Source of the DNA: Microbacterium sp. MYb45
GTDB lineage: Bacteria; Actinomycetota; Actinomycetes; Actinomycetales; Microbacteriaceae
Assembly: GCF_002979655.1 (NCBI RefSeq)
Contig: NZ_PCPG01000005.1
Coordinates: 62,001-126,000, forward strand
Reading direction: 5' to 3'
Length of the DNA: 64,000 bases
How positions within the stretch are numbered: the first letter of the stretch is position 1; each line of letters starts with the position of its first letter. A model generated the notes under the pieces. It ran no database searches, was not told where the DNA came from, and saw only the letters and a list, made by a program, of their open reading frames with translations. The position numbers and the translations under genes are program-made. Shown one piece after another: positions 1 through 6,204 of this stretch.

Positions 1-219
1 CATGCGGTCGAGGCGCAGCACGGCGAGGCCGCTCTCCTTCAGAGTGCCCAGGTCGCCGCCGGAGCCCTTGACCCACATCAGCTCGACCGGCTGCCCCGTC
101 ACGGGGTCGGTCTCGGTGCCCTTGGCGGAGGTGTTCCCGCCGGCGTAGTTCGTGTTCTTCGGGTCGGCGCCGAGGCGGTTCGACCGGGCTATCAGGGCGG
201 CGGCGGTGGGGTTCGTCAT
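1..219 (-). CDS. Bifunctional rhamnulose-1-phosphate aldolase / L-lactaldehyde dehydrogenase, N-terminal fragment
   Basis: Only the first 73 codons are inside the window; the gene continues to the left. The start MTNPTAAALIARSNRLGADP, followed by KNTNYAGGNTSAKG and WVKGSGGDLGTL, matches the class II aldolase half of the fused aldolase/short-chain dehydrogenase that ends bacterial L-rhamnose breakdown: rhamnulose-1-phosphate is cleaved to dihydroxyacetone phosphate and L-lactaldehyde, and the second half oxidises the lactaldehyde. The ATG is preceded by GGAGAG at good spacing. It is the last visible gene of a minus-strand row with rhaM, rhaI and a DeoR gene, which supports the assignment. The dehydrogenase half cannot be seen here, so the fusion itself is inferred from the family. 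Confidence 0.85.
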   Translation of the reverse strand, partial: MTNPTAAALIARSNRLGADPKNTNYAGGNTSAKGTETDPVTGQPVELMWVKGSGGDLGTLKESGLAVLRLDRM

Positions 220-265
220 GACTCTCCAAGACAGGGGCGATGCACACGACCATGTGCACTCATGC

Positions 266-289
266 TGTTACTTCATGTGAAAGATAACA
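266..289. promoter_or_regulatory. Candidate DeoR-type operator before the aldolase gene
   Basis: An AT-rich island holds the inverted repeat TGTTA-N14-TAACA. Read on the minus strand the same stretch also shows two similar direct elements, TTTCATGTTA and TTTCACATGA, the arrangement often seen for DeoR/GlpR repressors. It lies about 50-70 bases before the aldolase ATG and next to the deoR gene. Function is inferred. Confidence 0.5.
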
Positions 290-313
290 TGAAACCACGT
301 TTACCGGAAGCGC

Positions 314-1075
314 TCAGAGGATGTCGGCGGTCTGCCGGAAGGGGCTCAACCGCTCGTCTCCCGGGTCGAGTTCCGTGATGAGCACCGAGATCTCCTCCCG
401 TTCCAGCGCCCGCGCCACGGAGCGGCGCTCGAGCTTGCTGGAGTCGACGCACACCACGGTGGTGCCGGCGTTCGCGGCCATCGCCTGCTTCAGCTCCGCC
501 TCGTCGACAGACACCTCCGAGGTGCCGTCCGCGCTGTCGAGGGCATCCGCCGACGAGAAGAAGATGTCGAAGTACACCGACCGCATGCTCCGGCGCGCGA
601 TCGGTCCGACGAGGCTGCCCGTGGTCGGCTCGGCGGTCCCGCCGGAGATCACCGCCGTGACGCCGTCGAGTGGTTGCAGGAGCTGGAATGACTCGAACGA
701 GTTCGTGTACACGGTGAGTCCGGTTCTCGGGCCGATGATCGAGGCCAGCATGTTGACCGTCGAGGAGGCGTCGAGCGCGATGCTGCCCTGTTCTGGGACG
801 AGCCGGAGCGCCTTCTCGGCGATCGTCCGCTTCGCGCTCGCCCGGATGGCCCGCCGCGCATCGAACGGGCGGGCTCGCGGAGCCGCGGTCGCCCCGCCGC
901 GCACGCGACGCACGCGCCCCTCGGCCTCGAGCTCGAGCAGGTCGCGCCGGATCGTCATCGACGACACGGAGAAGAGGTCGGCGGCCGCCTCGATCATGAC
1001 GCCCTGGGGGCCGTTCGCGAGTTCGACGAGTTCGTCTCTGCGGCGCTGCGCTTCGAGATTGCCGGAAAGAGCCAT
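314..1075 (-). CDS. DeoR/GlpR-family transcriptional regulator
   Basis: The 253-residue length is normal for the family. The N-terminal helix-turn-helix (about residues 10-60) contains the DeoR signature FSVSSMTIRRDLLELE followed by RVRRVRGGA. The C-terminal sugar-phosphate sensor domain has ALDASSTVNMLA, SGGTAEPTTGSLVGP and VCVDSSKLERR, as expected for the isomerase-like fold that binds a phosphorylated sugar. Placed between the rhamnose genes and directly before the aldolase gene, it probably senses a rhamnose phosphate ester and controls the aldolase operon. There is no Shine-Dalgarno sequence; instead TAGATT lies six bases before the ATG, so the mRNA may be leaderless. Confidence 0.88.
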   Translation of the reverse strand: MALSGNLEAQRRRDELVELANGPQGVMIEAAADLFSVSSMTIRRDLLELEAEGRVRRVRGGATAAPRARPFDARRAIRASAKRTIAEKALRLVPEQGSIALDASSTVNMLASIIGPRTGLTVYTNSFESFQLLQPLDGVTAVISGGTAEPTTGSLVGPIARRSMRSVYFDIFFSSADALDSADGTSEVSVDEAELKQAMAANAGTTVVCVDSSKLERRSVARALEREEISVLITELDPGDERLSPFRQTADIL

Positions 1076-1109
1076 GGGAGGAATCTATCCGGTGCGCCCG
1101 AGTCCGACG

Positions 1110-2519
1110 CTATCGGGTGCGTCGTCGACGTGCCGCGACGGAGAGCTGGATGAGGACGCCTCCGAGCACCACCGCGAGCACGCCGGTGAGCAGCACCGGG
1201 AGGGGGTCGGACCCGCTGTCCGCCAGAACCGGGCCGCTCCCCGGCGACGGTTCGGGCGGCCCGGGCGCGAAGGCGAAGCGAGCCGATGTCGCTGCGGGCG
1301 CGAGGAGCCCGGTGAGTTCGTATGCGGCCGGATCGAGGACGTACTCGCCTCCGGACGAGACGAGGTCCAGCGCGAGCGAGCACGAGACGTCCGTCGGTCC
1401 GAGGCTCCCGCGACCGACGATGCCCGCCGACGTCACGTCGAGCGCGCCGTTCGGGCAATCCGTTTCGATGGCCGGGCTCTCGGCGGGAACGAGACCGGCG
1501 GGCAGAGCGAGGTCGAAGCTCCATTCCGGCTTCGCGCCGCTGGGCACCGCCGGCGATCCCGCGAGGTGCGTGTTGGTGACGGTGAGAAGGAATCGGGCCG
1601 GCTGGTCGGAGGCGTAGGAGTCGCCGCTCGGGGGAGCCGCGATCACCGCATCGAGTTGCGGAGTCGTGTCGATGAGGGCGAGATTGTCGAAGGCGTTGTC
1701 GTCGCCACCGCCCCCACCCAGGTTGTTGAGCAGCGCGACCTCGACGCTCGGCGACTGCGCCAGCAGCGACGTGAATCCTCGGAAGGTGCCCACGTTGTTC
1801 CCGTTGATCTGGTGGACGGGCAGGTCGCACGCGGCGATCGGTCCGGGAAAGGCGGCGACCGGAGGGGAAACGCCGTCGTCGAGCTGCACCGCCAGGTCGA
1901 CGGGGTTCGTGGTCCAGCAGTTCGCCTGGGCCACATCGACCGTCGCGGTGTAGTAGTGCCCGGCGATCACCGGCACCGCGGTCGCGGCCATCACTCCGGC
2001 GGGCGAGTCTCCCTGGGTGTAGGAACTCACCGCGTGATTCGCGGTGGGCTCGGCGCGGGGCACGGACGGATACGGGTAGTCGGGGTCGGCGGCCCAGGAT
2101 CCCAGGGTCCTCGCGAGGCTGCGCGACTGATTCCAGCCGTCCTGCAGGCAGTCCGCCGCCTGGGAGGCGGTGGGAACGGTCGAGACGTCATCCCCGGCGA
2201 CGATGAGCCCGTTGCAGAACTGCCCGTTCCATGCGGGCTCGGCGCTGTAGCGCTCGCCGCCGCGTCCGACGTATCCCGGTACCGGTGGGGCGACACCGTC
2301 GTCGTAGTCCGCGATCGTCTGCACGAACTCCGGTGTCGCCGGAGGAACGGGGCCCTCGAATCCCTCGTACAGCACCACGGTCGGCGCTGCCATGACGCCA
2401 GGCGACCCCGGTGCGGCAGCAGCAGACGAGGCGCCCGACGCGATGATCACGCCGAGCGCTGCGGTCGCTCCCACCAGGGGGAGCGACCGACGCACGCGTG
2501 ACCTGCGAAGGGCCGGCAT
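1110..2519 (-). CDS. Secreted cell-surface protein with a C-terminal membrane anchor
   Basis: A 469-residue protein of unknown role. It begins with an Arg-rich segment and a hydrophobic signal sequence (about residues 11-36, Ala-rich cleavage region). The exported body has Cys-containing stretches and ends in a domain of conserved-repeat/DUF11 style (phrases like DQPARFLLTVTNTHL and DVSCSLALDL). The end is a Pro-rich linker, LADSGSD, a hydrophobic helix and RRRRTR, the layout of a sortase substrate, though LADSG departs from the usual LAxTG/LPxTG. It sits inside the rhamnose gene row, 45 bases after rhaI and 34 before deoR, so it may be co-transcribed. A surface role in glycan binding is conceivable but not shown. 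Confidence 0.7.
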   Translation of the reverse strand: MPALRRSRVRRSLPLVGATAALGVIIASGASSAAAAPGSPGVMAAPTVVLYEGFEGPVPPATPEFVQTIADYDDGVAPPVPGYVGRGGERYSAEPAWNGQFCNGLIVAGDDVSTVPTASQAADCLQDGWNQSRSLARTLGSWAADPDYPYPSVPRAEPTANHAVSSYTQGDSPAGVMAATAVPVIAGHYYTATVDVAQANCWTTNPVDLAVQLDDGVSPPVAAFPGPIAACDLPVHQINGNNVGTFRGFTSLLAQSPSVEVALLNNLGGGGGDDNAFDNLALIDTTPQLDAVIAAPPSGDSYASDQPARFLLTVTNTHLAGSPAVPSGAKPEWSFDLALPAGLVPAESPAIETDCPNGALDVTSAGIVGRGSLGPTDVSCSLALDLVSSGGEYVLDPAAYELTGLLAPAATSARFAFAPGPPEPSPGSGPVLADSGSDPLPVLLTGVLAVVLGGVLIQLSVAARRRRTR

Positions 2520-2564
2520 GTCTTGAAGGTACGCCCCGGGCCCCCCGCTGTCGATGGGTTGCGG

Positions 2565-3731
2565 TCAGGCGCCCCAGCCGGCCTGCACGCCACCCACGCG
2601 GTCGGCAGCGATCTTCTGCTGGTAGCCGGATGCGGCGTAGGCGGCCATCGGGTCGGCGGCCAGACCGCGCGACTCGCGCCATTCGGCCAGCGCCGGGCGC
2701 ACGTCGGTGTAGAACGCATCCATGAAGACGGCGTTCGCGGCGAGCACGTCGCCCGACTTCTGCGCGGCGGTGAGCGCATCGTGGTCGACGAGCAGCGCGC
2801 GGGCGGTCATCTCCTGCACGTTGAGCACGGAGCGGATCTGGCCGGGGATCTTGTCCTCGACGTTGTGGCACTGGTCGAGCATGAATGCCACGTCGGGATT
2901 GTTGAGGCCACCACCGCGGATCACCTCGAACAGGATGCGGAACAGCTGGAACGGATCGGCCGCGCCGACGATCAGGTCGTCGTCGGCGTAGAAGCGCGAG
3001 TTGAAGTCGAACGAGCCGAGCTTGCCGAGGCGCAGCAGCTGCATCACGATGAACTCGATGTTGGTTCCGGGGGCGTGGTGACCGGTGTCGAGGCAGACCA
3101 TGGCCTTCTCGCCGAGGGCGCTGACCTGGGCGTAGGACGTGCCCCAGTCGGGAACGTCGGTGTGGTAGAACGCCGGCTCGAAGAACTTGTACTCGAGCAC
3201 GAGGCGCTGGTCGTCGCCGAGGCGCGCGTAGATCTTCTGCAGCGACTCCTGCAGCCGGTCCTGCCGGCCGCGGAGGTCTGCCTGGCCCGGGTAGTTCGAG
3301 CCCTCGGCCAGCCAGATCTTGAGGTCACGGCTGCCGGTGGCGTCCATCACGTCGATGCAGGCGAGGTGGTGGTCGATGGCCTTCTGGCGGACACCTGCGT
3401 CTTCGTGCGTGAGGGCGCCGAACTTGTAGTCGTCGTCCTGGAAGGTGTTCGAGTTGATGGTGCCGAGCGTGACGCCCAGGTCTTCGGCGTGCTTGCGCAG
3501 ATCGTCGTACGAGTCGACGAGGTCCCACGGGATGTGCAGTGCGACCGAGGGGGCGAGAGCGGTGTACTTGTGGACCTGCGCCGCATCGGCGATCTTCTCG
3601 AACGGGTCGCGCGGGGTGCCGGGGGCGCCGAACACCTTGAACCGGGTGCCGGAGTTGCCGAACGCCCAGCTGGGCAGCTCGATGCCCTGCTTCTCGAGGG
3701 TTGCGAGGTGGTCGGGGGAGAGGATGCTCAC
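2565..3731 (-). CDS. rhaI: L-rhamnose isomerase (Gram-positive RhaI type)
   Basis: Converts L-rhamnose to L-rhamnulose in the cytoplasm. The 388-residue product has the TIM-barrel isomerase pattern of the RhaI clade rather than of E. coli RhaA: HIPWDLVDSYDDL, LVLEYKFFEPAFYHTD (E180, likely metal ligand), VCLDTGHHAPGTN (D215), FDFNSRFYADDDL (D242) and FMLDQCHNVEDK (D286). Spacing of these acidic residues fits the metal site of the Pseudomonas stutzeri enzyme, except that D242 stands where that enzyme has His; this may be normal for the clade. I chose the GTG start because it overlaps the rhaM stop as GTGA, implying translational coupling; no upstream extension is conserved-looking. Confidence 0.92.
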   Translation of the reverse strand: MSILSPDHLATLEKQGIELPSWAFGNSGTRFKVFGAPGTPRDPFEKIADAAQVHKYTALAPSVALHIPWDLVDSYDDLRKHAEDLGVTLGTINSNTFQDDDYKFGALTHEDAGVRQKAIDHHLACIDVMDATGSRDLKIWLAEGSNYPGQADLRGRQDRLQESLQKIYARLGDDQRLVLEYKFFEPAFYHTDVPDWGTSYAQVSALGEKAMVCLDTGHHAPGTNIEFIVMQLLRLGKLGSFDFNSRFYADDDLIVGAADPFQLFRILFEVIRGGGLNNPDVAFMLDQCHNVEDKIPGQIRSVLNVQEMTARALLVDHDALTAAQKSGDVLAANAVFMDAFYTDVRPALAEWRESRGLAADPMAAYAASGYQQKIAADRVGGVQAGWGA

Positions 3732-4126
3732 GATGCACTGCTTTCTGAGTCGTTGCCGGATCTGGAGTCGTCGTCGGATGCTGCGTGCCCGCCGGCGGCG
3801 GCGAGCTGGTCTTCGAGGTGGAAGACCTCGGTGAGCGCAGTGGCGGCCTGGTCGGGCCGACCGTCGAGGCCGTGGAAGAACCGGCTCATCTCGGCCTCCC
3901 AACGCGCAGCGACCGGAGAAGCCGAGAGGTACGCCTGAGCGGCGGCATCGTCATCGGTCTCGTAGTAGCCGATGAGCGTGCCGTGGTCGCCGAGGAACAG
4001 CGTGTAGTTGCGGCGTCCGGCGGCGGCGATCTCGGCGAGCATCTCCGGCCACACCGGGGAATGCCGTGCGAGGTACTCGTCGAGCAGCTCGGCACGGATC
4101 TGGAGCTGGAAGGCGACGCGCGTCAT
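3728..4126 (-). CDS. rhaM: L-rhamnose mutarotase
   Basis: Interconverts the alpha and beta anomers of L-rhamnose before isomerisation. Residues 1-105 match the small dimeric alpha/beta-barrel family closely: Y18, H22 in the RHSPVWPE motif, Y41 in NYTLF, W76 and the terminal EVFHLED strand; H22 and Y18/Y41 coincide with the catalytic positions of E. coli RhaM. The protein has 132 residues against about 104-110 usually; the extra tail is acidic and Ser-rich and lies over the region before rhaI, so it may be a by-product of the GTGA overlap. The ATG has AGAGGAG in front. First gene of the operon, with a LacI-type operator just upstream. Confidence 0.93.
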   Translation of the reverse strand: MTRVAFQLQIRAELLDEYLARHSPVWPEMLAEIAAAGRRNYTLFLGDHGTLIGYYETDDDAAAQAYLSASPVAARWEAEMSRFFHGLDGRPDQAATALTEVFHLEDQLAAAGGHAASDDDSRSGNDSESSAS

Positions 4127-4155
4127 GGGGCTCCTCTGCCGAGTGACGTAGTTTC

Positions 4156-4167
4156 TGAATCGTTTCA
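4156..4167. promoter_or_regulatory. LacI-type operator between rhaM and the divergent lacI
   Basis: TGAATCGTTTCA is a 12-base near-palindrome centred on CG, the usual LacI/GalR operator form. It is 30 bases before the rhaM start and about 100 before the divergent lacI start, so one site could control the rhaMI operon and the regulator itself. Confidence 0.65.
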
Positions 4168-4268
4168 ATCATCATCGTAGGACGAGCCGATGACACCCGT
4201 CAAGCGGAGGGTGGCTCGAACGATTGCCGTACACTCTCGCACAGCATCCGAAGCGACGAGGAGCAGCA

Positions 4269-5276
4269 GTGGCAGTGAGTGTGCGCGACGTCGCAGCGGC
4301 GGCAGGTGTGTCGGTCGGTACGGTGTCGAACGTCCTGAACCAGCCGGACAAGGTCGCGGCGACGACGGTCGAGCGGGTGCAAGCAGTGATCGCCGAACTC
4401 GGCTTCGTGCGCAACGACGCCGCCCGTCAACTCCGTGCCGGTCGCAGCCGGAGCATCGGCCTGGTCGTGCCCGACGCGGGCAACCCGTTCTTCGCCGACG
4501 TCGCCCGTGGCGCCGAGGCGCGCGCGGACGAAGACGCGCTCGCCGTGCTGCTCGGCAACAGCGATGAGAGCCCCTCGCGGGAGGACAACTACCTCGACCT
4601 CTTCCGCGAGCAGCGCGTCAACGGGGTGCTCATCACACCGGCATCCGACGACATCGACAAGCTGCTGCGTGTGCAGGCGGCGGGCACGCCCGTGGTGCTC
4701 GTCGACCACGAGGCGCCTGGAGCGGTGTTCTGCTCGGTGTCGGTCGACGACGACGAGGGTGGCTTCCTGGCCGCGCAGCATCTGCTGCGGATCGGACGGC
4801 GACGTCTGGCATTCGTGGGGGGACCGGAGTCGATCGCGCAGGTGATGAACCGCCTCCGGGGTGCGCAGCGCGCCGTCGACGAGGTGCCCGACGCGACGCT
4901 CGAAGTGCTCCGGATGCCGGCGCTCACAGTGCTGCATGGGCGCGCGGCCGGCGAGGAGATCGCCGCGCGCCGGGAGGTGGATCGACCGGACGCGATCTTC
5001 GCCGCGAACGATCTGCTCGCGGTGGGCCTGCTCCAGGCCCTGACGATGTTCCACTCGCTGCGAGTGCCGGATGACATCGCACTGGTCGGCTATGACGACA
5101 TCGACTTCGCGACGGCCACCGTCGTGCCGTTGACGTCGGTGCGCCAGCCTGCCCAGCTGATCGGGCGAACGGCGGTCGAGCTCCTGCTGCGGTCGATCAG
5201 TGATCCCGACGGCGAGTATGAGCGCCGGGTGCGGTTCCGCCCCGAGCTGATCGTGCGGCAGTCGACCGCCGGCTGA
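4269..5276 (+). CDS. LacI-family regulator of the rhamnose genes
   Basis: A 335-residue LacI/GalR protein: helix-turn-helix in the first 25 residues (VRDVAAAAGVSVGTVSNVLN), hinge helix with RNDAARQLRAGRS, then a periplasmic-binding-protein-like sensor (GLVVPDAGNPFFADVARG, FAANDLLAVGLLQAL, LVGYDDIDFA). The GTG start is preceded by GAGGAG. It is divergent from rhaM with a shared operator, so rhamnose or a derivative is the likely inducer. Its last 63 bases are repeated exactly about 0.9 kb downstream, beyond a toxin-antitoxin pair. It resembles the second LacI protein of this window (around 57 kb) in its hinge and sensor motifs. Confidence 0.92.
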   Translation: MAVSVRDVAAAAGVSVGTVSNVLNQPDKVAATTVERVQAVIAELGFVRNDAARQLRAGRSRSIGLVVPDAGNPFFADVARGAEARADEDALAVLLGNSDESPSREDNYLDLFREQRVNGVLITPASDDIDKLLRVQAAGTPVVLVDHEAPGAVFCSVSVDDDEGGFLAAQHLLRIGRRRLAFVGGPESIAQVMNRLRGAQRAVDEVPDATLEVLRMPALTVLHGRAAGEEIAARREVDRPDAIFAANDLLAVGLLQALTMFHSLRVPDDIALVGYDDIDFATATVVPLTSVRQPAQLIGRTAVELLLRSISDPDGEYERRVRFRPELIVRQSTAG

Positions 5277-5278
5277 CC
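5216..5278 (+). repeat. 63-bp direct repeat, copy 1 (3' end of lacI)
   Basis: The last 61 bases of lacI including its stop, plus CC, are identical to a second copy at 6120-6182. The two copies bracket the toxin-antitoxin pair and are offset by 904 bases. Confidence 0.95.
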
Positions 5279-5298
5279 TTCAGGCAGCCCCGGCGGTC
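5264..5298. terminator. Hairpin after lacI (copy 1)
   Basis: Stem GACCGCCGG / CCGGCGGTC with a 17-base loop that contains the lacI stop codon. No clear T-run follows. The same stem occurs after the second repeat copy with a different loop, so both copies seem to carry the lacI terminator. Confidence 0.5.
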
Positions 5299-5367
5299 AG
5301 CCGACTGGGGAGTGGATCGCGCACGTGCTCCTGCTACCTCGCGAACATCGTCAACAATGATCGAACC

Positions 5368-5387
5368 TATAACGTCCGTGTTATACT
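5368..5387 (+). promoter_or_regulatory. Promoter and palindromic operator of the toxin-antitoxin operon
   Basis: TATAAC-N6-GTTATA is a perfect inverted repeat, and its right arm overlaps a near-consensus -10 box TATACT (5382-5387). The toxin GTG begins only six bases after this box, so the transcript is probably leaderless. A DNA-bound antitoxin here would block RNA polymerase directly. I see no convincing -35 box. Confidence 0.65.
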
Positions 5388-5393
5388 TCGAGT

Positions 5394-5735
5394 GTGTGGA
5401 AAGTTGTCGATCATCCAGAGGCGACCTCGGAGTATTCGGCTTTGAACGCCCGAGAGGCCGTCGCCATCGATAACGCCGTGGCAAAGCTCCGCGTCGTGGG
5501 GGCCAGCCTCGGATATCCGCATACCAGCGATGTCAAGAACACTCAGAAACTCCGAGAACTCCGTCCCCGCGCTGGACGAAGCCCTGTGCGGGCGTTCTAC
5601 CGGCAAATCGGCGACACCTTCGTCATAGGGGCGTACGGACCGGAAGCCGAGAGCAACCCCAAAGGCTTCAAGAGGGCCTGCGAGGACGCCGTGAGAAGAC
5701 TCAACCAGATCACCGTGACGAAGGGACCATCATGA
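5394..5735 (+). CDS. RelE/HigB-like toxin of a type II toxin-antitoxin pair (Gp49/DUF891 type)
   Basis: A 113-residue basic protein. The pattern WKVVDHPEATSEYSAL near the start, the central KLRELRPRAGRSPVRAFYRQIGDTFVIG and the C-terminal helix are typical of the phage-derived Gp49-like/HigB toxins, ribosome-associated mRNA endonucleases whose action stops translation. The toxin-first order with the antitoxin downstream is the HigBA order. It overlaps the antitoxin gene by ATGA. The region looks somewhat less GC-biased than its surroundings and is bracketed by a 63-bp duplication, which suggests acquisition. Toxicity itself is inferred from family and layout. Confidence 0.8.
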   Translation: MWKVVDHPEATSEYSALNAREAVAIDNAVAKLRVVGASLGYPHTSDVKNTQKLRELRPRAGRSPVRAFYRQIGDTFVIGAYGPEAESNPKGFKRACEDAVRRLNQITVTKGPS

Positions 5736-6115
5736 ACTTGTCGGACCTTCAGGACCACCAGGCTGTCCGCGATGCTCGCCGAGCATCGGATCCGGAGTAC
5801 GCCGCCGAAGCGGCCCGCACCAAGCTCGCCGACGACGTCAGCGTCGCTGTCGTTCGCTACCGTGAGGAGCACCGCCTGTCGCAGACGGAGTTTGCGCGCC
5901 GGCTCGGCTGGAAGCAGCCCCACGTCGCCCGTCTGGAGCGCGGCGACGTCACCCCCTCTCTGGAGTCCCTCCAGCGGTTGGCTCGCGCCGGCGTGATCGA
6001 AGTGCAGGTCAAGCGGCAGGGCACGATCGTGAAGAACGCTGACTCAGCCGGTTCGGTGATCCGCAAGCATAATCCGGAGAATCACGTGAAGCGGCTCGCC
6101 AGCTCGACCGCCTGA
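5732..6115 (+). CDS. XRE-family antitoxin (HigA-like)
   Basis: The 127-residue protein has a helix-turn-helix of the XRE class at about residues 42-88 (HRLSQTEFARRLGWKQPHVARLERG). The N-terminal region (QAVRDARRASDPEYAAEAARTK) is of the kind that contacts RelE-type toxins. Its start overlaps the toxin stop as ATGA, giving coupled synthesis. It probably neutralises the toxin and represses the operon by binding the TATAAC/GTTATA palindrome. The basic C-terminal tail (VKRQGTIVKNADSAG onward) is longer than in minimal antitoxins. Confidence 0.85.
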   Translation: MNLSDLQDHQAVRDARRASDPEYAAEAARTKLADDVSVAVVRYREEHRLSQTEFARRLGWKQPHVARLERGDVTPSLESLQRLARAGVIEVQVKRQGTIVKNADSAGSVIRKHNPENHVKRLASSTA

Positions 6116-6119
6116 GCAG

Positions 6120-6182
6120 GTATGAGCGCCGGGTGCGGTTCCGCCCCGAGCTGATCGTGCGGCAGTCGACCGCCGGCTGACC
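6120..6182 (+). repeat. 63-bp direct repeat, copy 2
   Basis: Exact copy of the lacI 3' end, starting four bases after the antitoxin stop codon. It is not part of an intact gene, so it reads as the remnant of a duplication or of integration at the lacI end. Confidence 0.95.
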
Positions 6183-6204
6183 CGCCTGTCGGCGACCGGC
6201 GGTC
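6168..6204. terminator. Hairpin between the repeat and the rhamnosidase gene (copy 2)
   Basis: Stem GACCGCCGG / CCGGCGGTC with a 19-base loop; its right arm covers the rhamnosidase stop codon. It could end transcription from both sides. Confidence 0.5.

Noticed and set aside
321..2501. Long plus-strand open frame of 726 codons opposite the DeoR and surface-protein genes
   Set aside because: Its product is Arg/Ser-rich without any family motif, and it runs antisense to two well-supported genes; open antisense frames are common in GC-rich DNA.
2523..3938. 471-codon plus-strand frame opposite rhaI
   Set aside because: Antisense to a highly conserved enzyme; composition (Val, Glu, Gly, Ala, Leu repeats) reflects the codon pattern of the other strand.
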